This document shows positions 17,159 through 25,640 of a DNA stretch of 64,000 nt, in pieces. Made by a program: the position numbers and the translations under genes. The stretch comes from Microbacterium karelineae (GTDB lineage: Bacteria > Actinomycetota > Actinomycetes > Actinomycetales > Microbacteriaceae): positions 620,001 through 684,000 of the forward strand of contig NZ_WFIX01000190.1 of NCBI RefSeq assembly GCF_009745985.1, written 5' to 3'. Under the pieces are notes generated by a model, which saw nothing but the letters and a program-made list of their open reading frames with translations, did no database searches and had not been told where the DNA came from. Within the stretch, counting starts at the first letter, position 1; every line of letters begins with the position of its first letter.

Positions 17159-17470
17159 ATGGTTGATCAGCACGCCGATACGACGGACCTGAACGCACTC
17201 GTCCAGTCCCTGACCGAGCTCGTGACGTACTGCGAGGCGCTCAAGAGCGGCGCCTCCGGATTCGCGTACATGCTGCCGAACGATTGGCAGGGGCCGGCGA
17301 TGTCCGCGTTCCTCGGCGCGTTCAACACATGGGCGCTCGGCGCGGACGCGATGGTTCAGCAGGCCGAGGCGCTGAGGAAGCAGGCCGATGCGGCCCACAA
17401 GGCATACGACGGGGCGATCGGCGACATGGATACCTACTGGAGCTCGCTCGAGGGATCGCTGGGTGACTGA
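17159..17470 (+). CDS. WXG100-like protein (EsxB-like partner)
   Basis: 103 residues; two predicted helices with the turn LPNDWQGPAMSAFLGAF, a WXG variant. It ends 2 nt before the toxin start, with a short gap from the 15926-17128 gene. Its size and position match the small partner that chaperones a long WXG/LXG toxin to EssC. Confidence 0.85.
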   Translation: MVDQHADTTDLNALVQSLTELVTYCEALKSGASGFAYMLPNDWQGPAMSAFLGAFNTWALGADAMVQQAEALRKQADAAHKAYDGAIGDMDTYWSSLEGSLGD

Positions 17471-17472
17471 TC

Positions 17473-20400
17473 ATGGGAACTGAAGTCAAGATCACCGCGA
17501 GCACGATCGAGTCGGATGCTGCGACGTTCCGTCTGACGGCCATGGACATCGAGTCGGCGATCAGCACGCTCCAGGGCGTGCTGAACGCGAACGCGGGCAT
17601 GGCGGGCGACGACAACGCCGCCGAGGAGTTCGTCGAGGGCGAGGACGGCTACGACGCCTCCGCCGAGGGGCTGCTGACCTCCGCGCAGTCGGTGGCGAAC
17701 GGGTTCTGGGTCTATGCCGCCGCGCTCGAGAACACGGCGCGCACGTACAACGCTGCGCAGGCCGCCGGGGCGGGCGAGCAGCCGGACGTCACCAAGTCCG
17801 AGGCGAGCGAGGTGAAGGACCCGCCCGATCAGCGGGTCTCGTCGGCCCTCGGCCCGGGGTGGCCGGGTGCCCTGGGCGAGATGCAGGAGGTCATCGAGTG
17901 GGGCCTGCAGCAGGTCGGCGTCGTCATCCCCACGGGTGACGAGGACAAGCTCAAGAGCGCCGCGAGCGGGTGGGAGACGTTCTCGAGCAGCCTCAGCGCG
18001 GCGTGCCGGCGATCCTCCGGAGGTCTCACCTGGGCCGGGTCGATGGTGATCCCCCAGACCAGCGGAGTCGAGGCATCGCGCAGCGGGCTCAACTCGTCGA
18101 TCACGAGCCTCCAGGGCTACGCCGACGGCATGGTGACGTGGGTGAACGACTATGTCGACCAGCTTCACATCATGCGCGAGCAGCTGAAGGACTTCCTGCA
18201 GCAGATGGCGATCGAGCTCGCGGCGGATCTCGCGATCACCGCGATCCTCAGCGTCTTCACCTTCGGCCTCGGCGCGATCGCGGGATCCGCGAAGGCCGCG
18301 GCGACGGTCATCAAGTGGGCCAAGCGCATCAAGGAGCTCATCGACAAGCTGAAGAACTTCCTGCGTGGCCTGCGCGGGATCGGCGGCATCTCGGCTCGCG
18401 CGGCCGTGCGCGCCGGCAAGGAGGGCCTCCAGGCGGCCGTCGCGAGCACCTTCGCGACGAGCGTCATGAACGCGACGCACGGCGACAGCGACTCGGCGGG
18501 TGACCAGGCCTATCAGCAGCAGGACGTGACGACGGCCTTCTTCTCCGCATTCGCGGGCGGCGCGGTCGCGTCGCCGATCACGCGGGGCCTCGGCGGATCC
18601 CCGAACGCGACCGGCGTGCGCGCGGGTCTGCGGCGGTACGGAGGCGAGGTCGTCGGCGGCGGAGCGGACGGCATCGCGGCGGCCGGCGTCGAGTACGTCG
18701 CGGATCCCAGCCAGGGGTTCGACCCCCTCAGCGCGGCGGTCGGCGGATCGATCATCGGCGGCATCATGTCGCCGATCGCGGGCGGTGCCCAGCGGGTCAT
18801 GCCGTCTCGCCCTCGGCGTCCCGCCGGCGACGGCCCGAACATCGACGTCGATGGCCCGGGCGGCGACAGCTCGTCGTCGCCCGCCGACGGCGGCGCGCCG
18901 GGGACGATCCCTGCCCGACCGCAGCGGCCCGCGGGCGATCGGCCGACGGTCGACGTGGACGGCCCGAACACGAGCGGCGGATCCACCTCTCCGGCGGGCA
19001 ATGTCGGCGGGGGGACTGCCGCGCCCGATACGTCGAGCAGTTCGCCGACGCCGGGCGGCGGAGGCGCGACGCCGACCCCGGCAGGCGGCGGATCCGGCTC
19101 GGGATCGAACACATACGACGGTCCGCAGCCCGGCGGCGGCGCCGGAGCCGCGCCTCAGGGCGGGGGCGGATCGGGGTCGAACTCATACGACGGCCCGCAG
19201 CCGGGCGGCGGCGACGCCGGCGGCTCCACGGGAGACGGCGGCGGCGTCGATGTCTCGAACGACGCACCCACCGCGCCCGACAGCCTTCCGAGCGACGGAC
19301 CCGGCGGTATGCCGGATGGTGCGCAGCCCGATGGGGCGATGCCGGATGGCGCCCAGCCCGACGGTGCGATGCCGGATGGTGCGACGCCGGATGGCGCCCA
19401 GCCCGATGGTGCGCAGCCTGACGGTGCGATGCCGGATGGTGCGCAGCCTGACGGTGCGATGCCGGATGGTGCGCAGCCGGACGGTGCGATGCCGGATGGC
19501 GCGCAGCCTGATGGCGCGACGCCCGATGGCGCCCAGCCTGACGGTGCGACGCCGGATGGCGCGATGCCCGATGGTGCGCAGCCCGATGGCGCGACGCCTG
19601 ACGGTGCGACGCCGGATGGTGCGCAGCCTGACGGTGCGATGCCGGATGGCGCGCAGCCGGACGGTGCGATGCCGGATGGCGCGCAGCCGGACGGTGCGAC
19701 GCCGGATGGCGCGCAGCCTGATGGCGCGATGCCCGATGGCGCGCAGCCTGACGGTGCGACGCCGGATGGCGCGATGCCCGATGGTGCGCAGCCCGATGGC
19801 GCCCAGCCCGACGGTGCGACGCCGGATGGTGCGCAGCCCGATGGCGCCCAGCCCGACGGTGCGACGCCGGATGGTGCGCAGCCGGATGGCGCCCAGCCCG
19901 ACGGTGCGATGCCGGATGGTGCGACGCCGGATGGCGCCCAGCCCGACGGTGCGCGGCCCGATGGCGCAGACGCCGATGCGGCCCCACAGGACGCGAGCCC
20001 GGAACCTGACTCCGCCCGCTCCGAGGACGCCCCTGCTGGTGGGGTGCCACGACGGGATACGGGGTCGACGGATACCGACGCGACCGCGGACCCAGAGGGG
20101 GCGACTCCCGACGCCGAGGCTCCTACGGCGGCCGACATCGACGGTGCGCGCTCTGATGGTGCTGGTCCGGATGGTGCGACGCCGGACGGTGTGCTGAGCG
20201 ACGGGACGACGCCGGAAGGCGTCCACCAAGACGGAGCCACGTCCGATGGGGCCGGCCCCGACGGCGTGTCGCCGGATGGAGCGACCACCACGGACGCGTC
20301 ACCGCGCGACGGTGAGGATGGTCCTGATGCGCCGATGTCGCCGGAGGCCGCCGTTGCGGCCGCCGCGGTCGCGGGTGGTGCCGCCCTTGTCACACCCACG

Positions 20401-22692
20401 CTCAGTTCGCCGGCGCCGGGACGGGGCGCGCCGACGACGCCGCGTTCGCCCGACGCCGCCGCGAGGAATGCCTCTCCCGAAGCCTGGCATGCGGACGACA
20501 TCGTCGACTCGTCCGATCCTGCGGGCGACGGATGGGAGCGTCTCCAGGATGTGCAGGACCTCCCGGAAGGCCAGGGGCGTCGCACGGAGTGGGACAAGCC
20601 GATCGATCCGGATTACGGAAAGCCGGACTCTGACCGTGGGGCACCTGACTTCCAGGACGGGTGGCAGGCGCATCCGGGGCTGGACGCTCTCTCGCCGGAG
20701 GTCCGTGCGCTCGTGTCCGATGCGGATGCGCCGTATGGGCGTGACAGCGAGGGCAACCCGCTCAGCGAGCAGGGATTCCGCGAACGCTTCCTCGAACCCG
20801 ATGGCGGGTACGACTACCCGGGCAACGCCGGCGCCGTGCCTGGTTCGTCGGTCAGGATCACCGACCTGGGTGCCTTCCGCGAACAGTACGGGAACCAGAT
20901 CGACCGTCTGGGAAGCGACAGGGGCGATTACTTCGGGCTGCCCGGCTCGTCGTTCGAGTCACGCTCCCTCCCGCCGAGCAACCTGACGCAGCCATATACG
21001 ATGTCCGACCTGCGAAGCCTCCCCCCGGGCGGTTCCATCGAGGTGTCCCGGATCGCTCCCGCATTCGGACGGGATGGCGGGGGACTCCAGTTCCGCATCC
21101 TTGACAGCGATGACAGGCCGCAGTCCAGGCAAGCGCTGCTGGACAACGGGCACCTGGCGCCCTCGACGCGAGACTCGTCGTCCGCGCGAAGCGGTGGCCC
21201 GGTCGCGGAGAGTCCCACACCCTCCCGCGTGGATCGCCTGGACGGTGGCCCGTCAGGCACCTCGACGACCTCGGATGGTACGCGCGCCGATGCCGGACGC
21301 GATGGAGATCCAGCGGCACGCGACCAGGAATCCACCCCACACTCAGATGGCGATGCGCGCGACGGCGGGTCTGATCGCGCCGACGGCCCAGATGATTCGT
21401 CGATCGATGATTCCAGTGTGTCCGACGCCGATTCGTCGGGAGATCCATCCGACGAGCCATCGGCGATGCGTGACCCCGAGTCACCGTCGTCGACGGATAC
21501 GCCGGAACAGATCCGCGACAAGATCGACGAGGCGCTGACGCAGTCGAACACGGGCTTCGACCCGCACGACCTGTCGAACGGGTACGCGACCAACTGCGGG
21601 AACGTGTCGGTGAACATGCACGACTTCCTGAACGGGAAGCCGATCGCCGATGCCGGCACGGGCACGCTCGACATCCCCGATGTCGAGGCGCGAACGGGTC
21701 TTCCGCAGACCGAGGCGACGCCCTCGCAGATCGAAGCGTCGCTGCGCGCCCAGGGACCGGGTGCGAACGCGGTCATCGGCATCGACCGCGGCCCAGATCA
21801 GCCGGGCCACTGGTTCAACGCTGTCTTCGACGGCGAGCAGGTGTGGGTCGTCGACGGCCAGGACGGCACGCGCTCGCCGTGGCCGCCCCACGAGCCGGAT
21901 GCGACCTACTGGGATGCATCGATCGACCCGTCGAACCTGGTCGACGCGGGGGAGACGCCCGATCGCGGCCCGGGCGCCGAGTCGACGTCCGGTGACGGTT
22001 CTCGTGAGGGCAGCAGTGCGCGCACCCGTGTGACGGGCGGAGAGGGCACGCCGAGCAGCCCGTATCAGGTCGACTGGAACAGATCCCAGACTCCCTTCGC
22101 GCGCCAGACGGATCTCGAACCCGATTCGACCTACGAGGTCCCTGGGCGCGGAACCTTCCACACCGGCCCCGACGGTCGAGTGGTGCGCGTCGAAACCACG
22201 TACGGCCCGACGAAGCTGAACTTCGAGCTGCACAAGCTTCAGCCGGACACGACCTACGTCGTGACGACCGAGAACGGCGCGAGCACCCACACGTTCCGGA
22301 CGGATGACCTGGGCCGCACGATCTCGGCACACACCGACAACCTCGACTTCGACGATGCACGGCGTGCGGAGGGCGTGCAGAGCTCGATCGGCGGCGAGGG
22401 TGGTTCCTTCTTCGACGGAGGGCATCTCTTCGGGAATCAGTACGGCGGCGGCGGCGAGCGCGTCAACGTCGTCCCGATGCTCCGAGACGTGAACCAGGCG
22501 CTCAACCCGGGCAGCTTCTACGCTCTCGAGTCGCACTGGGCCGACCTGAAGAGGGCGAACCCTGACACGCCGCTGGAGGTGCTCGTCGAGCCGATCTACG
22601 GCGACGATTCCACGACGCCGATGCTGATTCACGTCAGCTGGGTCGAGAATGGCATCGTGCACACCGACACGTTTGAGAATTTCGATGACTGA
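17473..22692 (+). CDS. type VII polymorphic toxin: TNT + papain-fold (Tox-PL) + DNA/RNA nuclease modules
   Basis: 1739 residues. Residues 1-100 are a WXG-like helical secretion domain. About 225-330 hold two hydrophobic stretches and a Lys-rich helix. Gly/Pro/Ser-rich linker and 44 PDGA pentapeptides (614-833) follow. About 1105-1230 match the TNT/DUF4237 NAD glycohydrolase family (YPGNAGAVPGS, SRSLPPSNL, GRDGGGLQF). About 1340-1490 match papain-fold toxin 1 (glutamine deamidase type), with Cys1375 in NCGN, His1446 in GHWFNAV and Asp1461 in VVDGQDG. About 1530-1739 match a DNA/RNA non-specific endonuclease with DGGHLFGNQ (His1651). All three catalytic cores look intact. A modular toxin for bacterial competition is inferred; Asp-rich linkers separate the modules. 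Confidence 0.88.
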   Translation: MGTEVKITASTIESDAATFRLTAMDIESAISTLQGVLNANAGMAGDDNAAEEFVEGEDGYDASAEGLLTSAQSVANGFWVYAAALENTARTYNAAQAAGAGEQPDVTKSEASEVKDPPDQRVSSALGPGWPGALGEMQEVIEWGLQQVGVVIPTGDEDKLKSAASGWETFSSSLSAACRRSSGGLTWAGSMVIPQTSGVEASRSGLNSSITSLQGYADGMVTWVNDYVDQLHIMREQLKDFLQQMAIELAADLAITAILSVFTFGLGAIAGSAKAAATVIKWAKRIKELIDKLKNFLRGLRGIGGISARAAVRAGKEGLQAAVASTFATSVMNATHGDSDSAGDQAYQQQDVTTAFFSAFAGGAVASPITRGLGGSPNATGVRAGLRRYGGEVVGGGADGIAAAGVEYVADPSQGFDPLSAAVGGSIIGGIMSPIAGGAQRVMPSRPRRPAGDGPNIDVDGPGGDSSSSPADGGAPGTIPARPQRPAGDRPTVDVDGPNTSGGSTSPAGNVGGGTAAPDTSSSSPTPGGGGATPTPAGGGSGSGSNTYDGPQPGGGAGAAPQGGGGSGSNSYDGPQPGGGDAGGSTGDGGGVDVSNDAPTAPDSLPSDGPGGMPDGAQPDGAMPDGAQPDGAMPDGATPDGAQPDGAQPDGAMPDGAQPDGAMPDGAQPDGAMPDGAQPDGATPDGAQPDGATPDGAMPDGAQPDGATPDGATPDGAQPDGAMPDGAQPDGAMPDGAQPDGATPDGAQPDGAMPDGAQPDGATPDGAMPDGAQPDGAQPDGATPDGAQPDGAQPDGATPDGAQPDGAQPDGAMPDGATPDGAQPDGARPDGADADAAPQDASPEPDSARSEDAPAGGVPRRDTGSTDTDATADPEGATPDAEAPTAADIDGARSDGAGPDGATPDGVLSDGTTPEGVHQDGATSDGAGPDGVSPDGATTTDASPRDGEDGPDAPMSPEAAVAAAAVAGGAALVTPTLSSPAPGRGAPTTPRSPDAAARNASPEAWHADDIVDSSDPAGDGWERLQDVQDLPEGQGRRTEWDKPIDPDYGKPDSDRGAPDFQDGWQAHPGLDALSPEVRALVSDADAPYGRDSEGNPLSEQGFRERFLEPDGGYDYPGNAGAVPGSSVRITDLGAFREQYGNQIDRLGSDRGDYFGLPGSSFESRSLPPSNLTQPYTMSDLRSLPPGGSIEVSRIAPAFGRDGGGLQFRILDSDDRPQSRQALLDNGHLAPSTRDSSSARSGGPVAESPTPSRVDRLDGGPSGTSTTSDGTRADAGRDGDPAARDQESTPHSDGDARDGGSDRADGPDDSSIDDSSVSDADSSGDPSDEPSAMRDPESPSSTDTPEQIRDKIDEALTQSNTGFDPHDLSNGYATNCGNVSVNMHDFLNGKPIADAGTGTLDIPDVEARTGLPQTEATPSQIEASLRAQGPGANAVIGIDRGPDQPGHWFNAVFDGEQVWVVDGQDGTRSPWPPHEPDATYWDASIDPSNLVDAGETPDRGPGAESTSGDGSREGSSARTRVTGGEGTPSSPYQVDWNRSQTPFARQTDLEPDSTYEVPGRGTFHTGPDGRVVRVETTYGPTKLNFELHKLQPDTTYVVTTENGASTHTFRTDDLGRTISAHTDNLDFDDARRAEGVQSSIGGEGGSFFDGGHLFGNQYGGGGERVNVVPMLRDVNQALNPGSFYALESHWADLKRANPDTPLEVLVEPIYGDDSTTPMLIHVSWVENGIVHTDTFENFDD
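19312..19971 (+). repeat. 44-unit 15-bp tandem repeat (PDGA pentapeptides)
   Basis: 44 contiguous in-frame 15-bp units encode PDGA followed by Gln, Met or Thr (one Arg, final unit Asp). Wobble changes (GGC/GGT, CCG/CCC/CCT) form higher-order 30- and 45-bp patterns, a mark of recent unequal recombination. It gives a flexible acidic stalk between the secretion domain and the toxin modules. Not a CRISPR array. Confidence 0.95.
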
Positions 22693-23413
22693 TGCGAATG
22701 TCCCGCCGATGATCGCCGAGGCGGAACGCCGAGCTGCGATCGCCCAGGAGCTCGTGGCTGCCGCGCCCGAAGGCTGGGCACGAGTCGTCCTCTCCGCGGC
22801 GAGCGTCGGCGGGGCGACGGACGTGCTCGTGACGGTCGTGCTCGAGGACGGCGATTCGCGGTCGATCGGCGCGCCTTCGGGGATTGCACTCCCTCTCTCA
22901 CGACTGCGCCGAGTCCTGTATGAGGCGGGACGCGGCACATGGTTCTCGATGGAGCTCGTCGTCTCGAGCGGAGGGGCCGCCGAGGCGAGCTACGACTATG
23001 ACAACCCGCCGCGGAAGTTCGCGGCCCTCGTCCCTCATCTATGGCTCGCGGACCAGAAGCGGTTCCCGCGCTCTCCCGAGAACCGCCCTGCGTGGCTGCA
23101 GGCGAAGCTCGCCGAGGCGGGGTTCGTCGAGGAAGGGCCGGATCTCGATCGTCTCGTGGCGGTCGGGACGGAGCTGTGGCGGCGGATGGTGCCGCCGGAC
23201 GCGCCGCTGACGCATCGGGAGGTTCCGGAGATCGGCGGTGTCGCGGTGTCGCATGCGGTGCGCGGCGGCGGCACGATCTATGTCGGTCCTGATGAGGGCG
23301 TGCTGTTCTCGTCGTCGAGCGCGACGGCGGACCAGTCGATCGAGGTGTTCCGGACCGGAAGGCGCACGCCGCTGGAGCACTTCCGGCCGGCTGAGCCGCG
23401 GCGGGCCCGATGA
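22685..23413 (+). CDS. YezG-like immunity protein
   Basis: 242 residues. ATG at 22685 overlaps the toxin stop by 8 nt; the ORF extends 12 codons further upstream, but MTDANVPPM is the better start. The N-terminal domain (IAQELVAAAPEGWARVVLSAAS ... ASYDYDNPP) resembles the YezG/DUF600 family, which protects against YeeF-type nuclease toxins. A second region (about 150-240) of unknown fold follows, so it may protect against two modules. Tight coupling to the toxin supports an immunity role. Cytosolic, no signal peptide. Confidence 0.7.
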   Translation: MTDANVPPMIAEAERRAAIAQELVAAAPEGWARVVLSAASVGGATDVLVTVVLEDGDSRSIGAPSGIALPLSRLRRVLYEAGRGTWFSMELVVSSGGAAEASYDYDNPPRKFAALVPHLWLADQKRFPRSPENRPAWLQAKLAEAGFVEEGPDLDRLVAVGTELWRRMVPPDAPLTHREVPEIGGVAVSHAVRGGGTIYVGPDEGVLFSSSSATADQSIEVFRTGRRTPLEHFRPAEPRRAR

Positions 23414-23904
23414 CTGAGGTCGATGTCGAGTACGCGGTGGCGTTCGCGGACCGCGTCGGCGCAACCACAGGACTTCGGCACTGGGATCCGCGGGGCGCGC
23501 AGCTGTTCGCCCTCTATGATGGCGAACTCGGTTACTCTGCGGAGCCGGTTGCTGGTGGGTTCGCGCTGCATCTCCGGAACCGTGGGGGCGGGGGTGAGAT
23601 CGGCGTCGCGTCGCATGTCGATGATGTCCTTCGCCTGCTCGCCATCGACGTCGGCTGGACGGCTGAGATCGGTCTGATGCGATGGGGCGCGCCACGCGGG
23701 TTCGCGTACGAGGAAGCGGCTCGCGGCGTCGTCGCTCGCTGGGAGGACCGTTCGGGAGCGGAGCGTGCTGTCTCTGTCCGAGGGGGGTCGAATGCGCGCG
23801 ACACAGCGTTGAAGCTGGGTACGTGGGCTCTCAAGGACCTGGACGAGATCGTCGATCTGGTCGAGGAGGCGCACCGCCGTCGCGAGGAGCGCCGAACCCG
23901 CTGA
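23410..23904 (+). CDS. candidate immunity protein
   Basis: 164-residue soluble protein whose start overlaps the previous gene by 4 nt (ATGA). It has alternating strands (GAQLFALYDGELGYSAEPV, GFALHLRNRGGGGEIGVAS) and a C-terminal Glu/Arg helix. The layout recalls Imm61-type immunity proteins, but the match is weak. Coupling to the toxin and YezG-like genes makes a role against the TNT or deamidase module likely. Confidence 0.6.
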   Translation: MTEVDVEYAVAFADRVGATTGLRHWDPRGAQLFALYDGELGYSAEPVAGGFALHLRNRGGGGEIGVASHVDDVLRLLAIDVGWTAEIGLMRWGAPRGFAYEEAARGVVARWEDRSGAERAVSVRGGSNARDTALKLGTWALKDLDEIVDLVEEAHRRREERRTR

Positions 23905-23905
23905 C

Positions 23906-24535
23906 CTACTCCTCGGCGCGGAAGCGCTCGAGAGATCCGCTCACGAGCAGGTCGCGGATCCCCGTGAAATCCTGCGCGAGCGTGCAGCGCAGGCCGCCGC
24001 CCGCTTGGCCGAACCACGGCTGTGCGACCTCGACGCGAACGAGGATGTCCGCGCGCGTGAGGAACGCATGGCGACCGGAACCCTCCGCGAGGGTGCCGAA
24101 CGGCGGCAGCGAGCGCGCCTCGTAGGACGTGCCGTACGGGAAGAACATCGTGCCGTCGATCGCGCCGATGCGGTCGACGACGACGCCCGCGGGGATCTCG
24201 ATGAGGAGGGATCCTTCTGCCGCCCGCGCCCTGAGATCCGCGAAATGGGGCGTCGCCGCCGCCACGGCCTCGTCGACCTCGGAGGGCGGGAACAGGGCCA
24301 GCGGCGGGAGGGGACGATCGAGATACGCGAGCACGATCTCCGCGGCCTGCTGCTCGTCCTCGGCGGATCCCAGGAGAAACGCGGTGCCGTAGTCGACCGT
24401 CTCGAAGAGCCAGCCGTCGCCGTCCTGGCGCAGCCGCAACGCGCCCTCCATCGGCGGGTTCTCGTCGCCGGGCAGCGATACGGCGGCGGCGGGAACCAGC
24501 CGCCTCGACAGCTCGTGGCGCAGAGTCTCGAACAT
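23906..24535 (-). CDS. orphan TNT-domain (DUF4237) protein, possibly inactive
   Basis: 209 residues, no signal peptide. The N-terminal half (MEGALRLRQDGDGWLFETVD... LAYLDRPLPPL) is an unassigned alpha/beta domain that looks like those of toxin-associated immunity proteins. The C-terminal half has the TNT landmarks FPYGTSYEARSLPP and PWFGQAGGG, but the usual GGGxQ reads GGGLRC, so the Gln thought important for NAD glycohydrolysis is Arg. It converges on the immunity gene with one base between them. It could be a decoy, immunity factor or retired toxin module. Confidence 0.72.
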   Translation of the reverse strand: MFETLRHELSRRLVPAAAVSLPGDENPPMEGALRLRQDGDGWLFETVDYGTAFLLGSAEDEQQAAEIVLAYLDRPLPPLALFPPSEVDEAVAAATPHFADLRARAAEGSLLIEIPAGVVVDRIGAIDGTMFFPYGTSYEARSLPPFGTLAEGSGRHAFLTRADILVRVEVAQPWFGQAGGGLRCTLAQDFTGIRDLLVSGSLERFRAEE

Positions 24536-24657
24536 GCTTCGAGCCTACTGGGCGCGCCCCGGCGAGCGCGTCCGTCAGCCGGGCAGGAGTCCCCCGTCCG
24601 AGGCGTCCCGTTTCGTTACGATGGGCGGACACCCCCCCGTCGTCAGAAGGAGCACCT

Positions 24658-24987
24658 GTGGCCGAGACGCTCGAACAGCGCTGCGAGCGACTTCGCGAGC
24701 CCATCCTGCAGCTCGCCGCGCTGAGTCTCGGATCCGCCGTGAGCCCGAAGGACATCGACGAGACGCTCGCCGCGGCGAGGCGCGTGCAGCAGATCCTCGA
24801 CGACGACACGTCCGGCATCGCGCCCGGCGGATACCTCGACTGGGTCCCGACCGGACGCCGCGTGATCTCGGACATGGTCGCCGCGCTCGAGCGGGGAGAC
24901 CGGGCCGAGTCGTATCGGCTCTTCACGGACAAGACCGATGGCTTCTATCGCCTCGGCCTGGGGTGCGCCGGCTTCCCCGGCTGGTGA
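24658..24987 (+). CDS. hypothetical helical protein of the type VII island
   Basis: 109 residues starting with GTG at 24658 (GAAGGAG upstream); TACGAT at 24617-24622 is a -10-like box. Largely alpha-helical (TLEQRCERLREPILQLAAL, ISDMVAALERGDRAES) and hydrophilic, with no TM. No family recognised. It begins a co-directional run of four genes that ends in two FHA regulators. Confidence 0.6.
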   Translation: MAETLEQRCERLREPILQLAALSLGSAVSPKDIDETLAAARRVQQILDDDTSGIAPGGYLDWVPTGRRVISDMVAALERGDRAESYRLFTDKTDGFYRLGLGCAGFPGW

Positions 24988-25012
24988 CACGGAGACGAAG
25001 GACGACGAGAAC

Positions 25013-25600
25013 GTGCAGGAGATCGAACGCGCCTATCTGCGCGCCCAGCCCGACCGCTTCATCCGCGTGGCCTCGCGGCGCAAGCGCACCGGGTTCCTCA
25101 TCGCCGCAGGGGTGTTCCTCGTCGTGGCTCTGGGCGTCGCCGTGGGCGCGCCGGCGATGTGGGCGCACTTCAGCGGGCAGGCGCAGGCGGGATACGAGTC
25201 GGTTCGCCCGTTCCGCGGATCCGGGATGGCGTTCTTCGGCATCATGATCGTCGGCGCCATGTGCCTCATCCTCGGCGTGATCTGCGCCTGGCTGGCGGCG
25301 ACGAAGGCGGCCGACTGGATCGATTCCCGCACGGGGAACCGCCTCCGCACCGGTCGCGTCGCGCGGTTCCCCGACGCCGCGGCGTTCGAGCGCATCGCCC
25401 GCGAGATGTATGCGGGAACGCTGGCCGAGATCCCCGAGATCCGCGACCAGGCGGGATCCGGGAAGATGATCCTGCAGACGATGGAGGATCGCGAGGCGCA
25501 GCGCGTGCACGTGTGGCTCGAGTCATCGGACGGGCGCACGGCCTCGGCGGAGCTCCACGGGGCGGCGTGGGGTCGCCTCGCGACCCATCGCACGGTGTGA
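25013..25600 (+). CDS. two-TM membrane protein of the type VII island
   Basis: 195 residues from GTG at 25013 (VQEIERAYLRAQPDRF), with an AGGA about 10 nt upstream. An upstream ATG at 24938 would overlap the previous gene by 50 nt and is less likely. Two TM helices (about 26-48 and 68-92) are followed by a soluble C-terminal domain (RIAREMYAGTLAEIPEIRDQ) reminiscent of small beta-barrel/DUF domains. Function unknown. Confidence 0.6.
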   Translation: MQEIERAYLRAQPDRFIRVASRRKRTGFLIAAGVFLVVALGVAVGAPAMWAHFSGQAQAGYESVRPFRGSGMAFFGIMIVGAMCLILGVICAWLAATKAADWIDSRTGNRLRTGRVARFPDAAAFERIAREMYAGTLAEIPEIRDQAGSGKMILQTMEDREAQRVHVWLESSDGRTASAELHGAAWGRLATHRTV

Positions 25601-25640
25601 TCGTGCGGATCGACGACACCGGCGTCCAGAGGGAGGCGGC

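Noticed and set aside
19312-19971. Possible CRISPR array
   Set aside because: Units are contiguous 15-mers without unique spacers, in frame within a protein, with no cas genes.
19155-20597. Long minus-strand ORFs of about 350-480 codons opposite the toxin (APSGVAPSGW-type repeats)
   Set aside because: They are the antisense reading of the PDGA tandem repeat and GC-rich linker; periodic repeats keep every frame open. No SD and no coding-like wobble pattern on that strand.
22649-22684. Upstream start for the YezG-like immunity gene (12 extra codons)
   Set aside because: Would overlap the toxin by 44 nt and adds MASCTPTRLRIS, which is not family-like; ATG at 22685 gives an 8-nt overlap typical of coupled genes.
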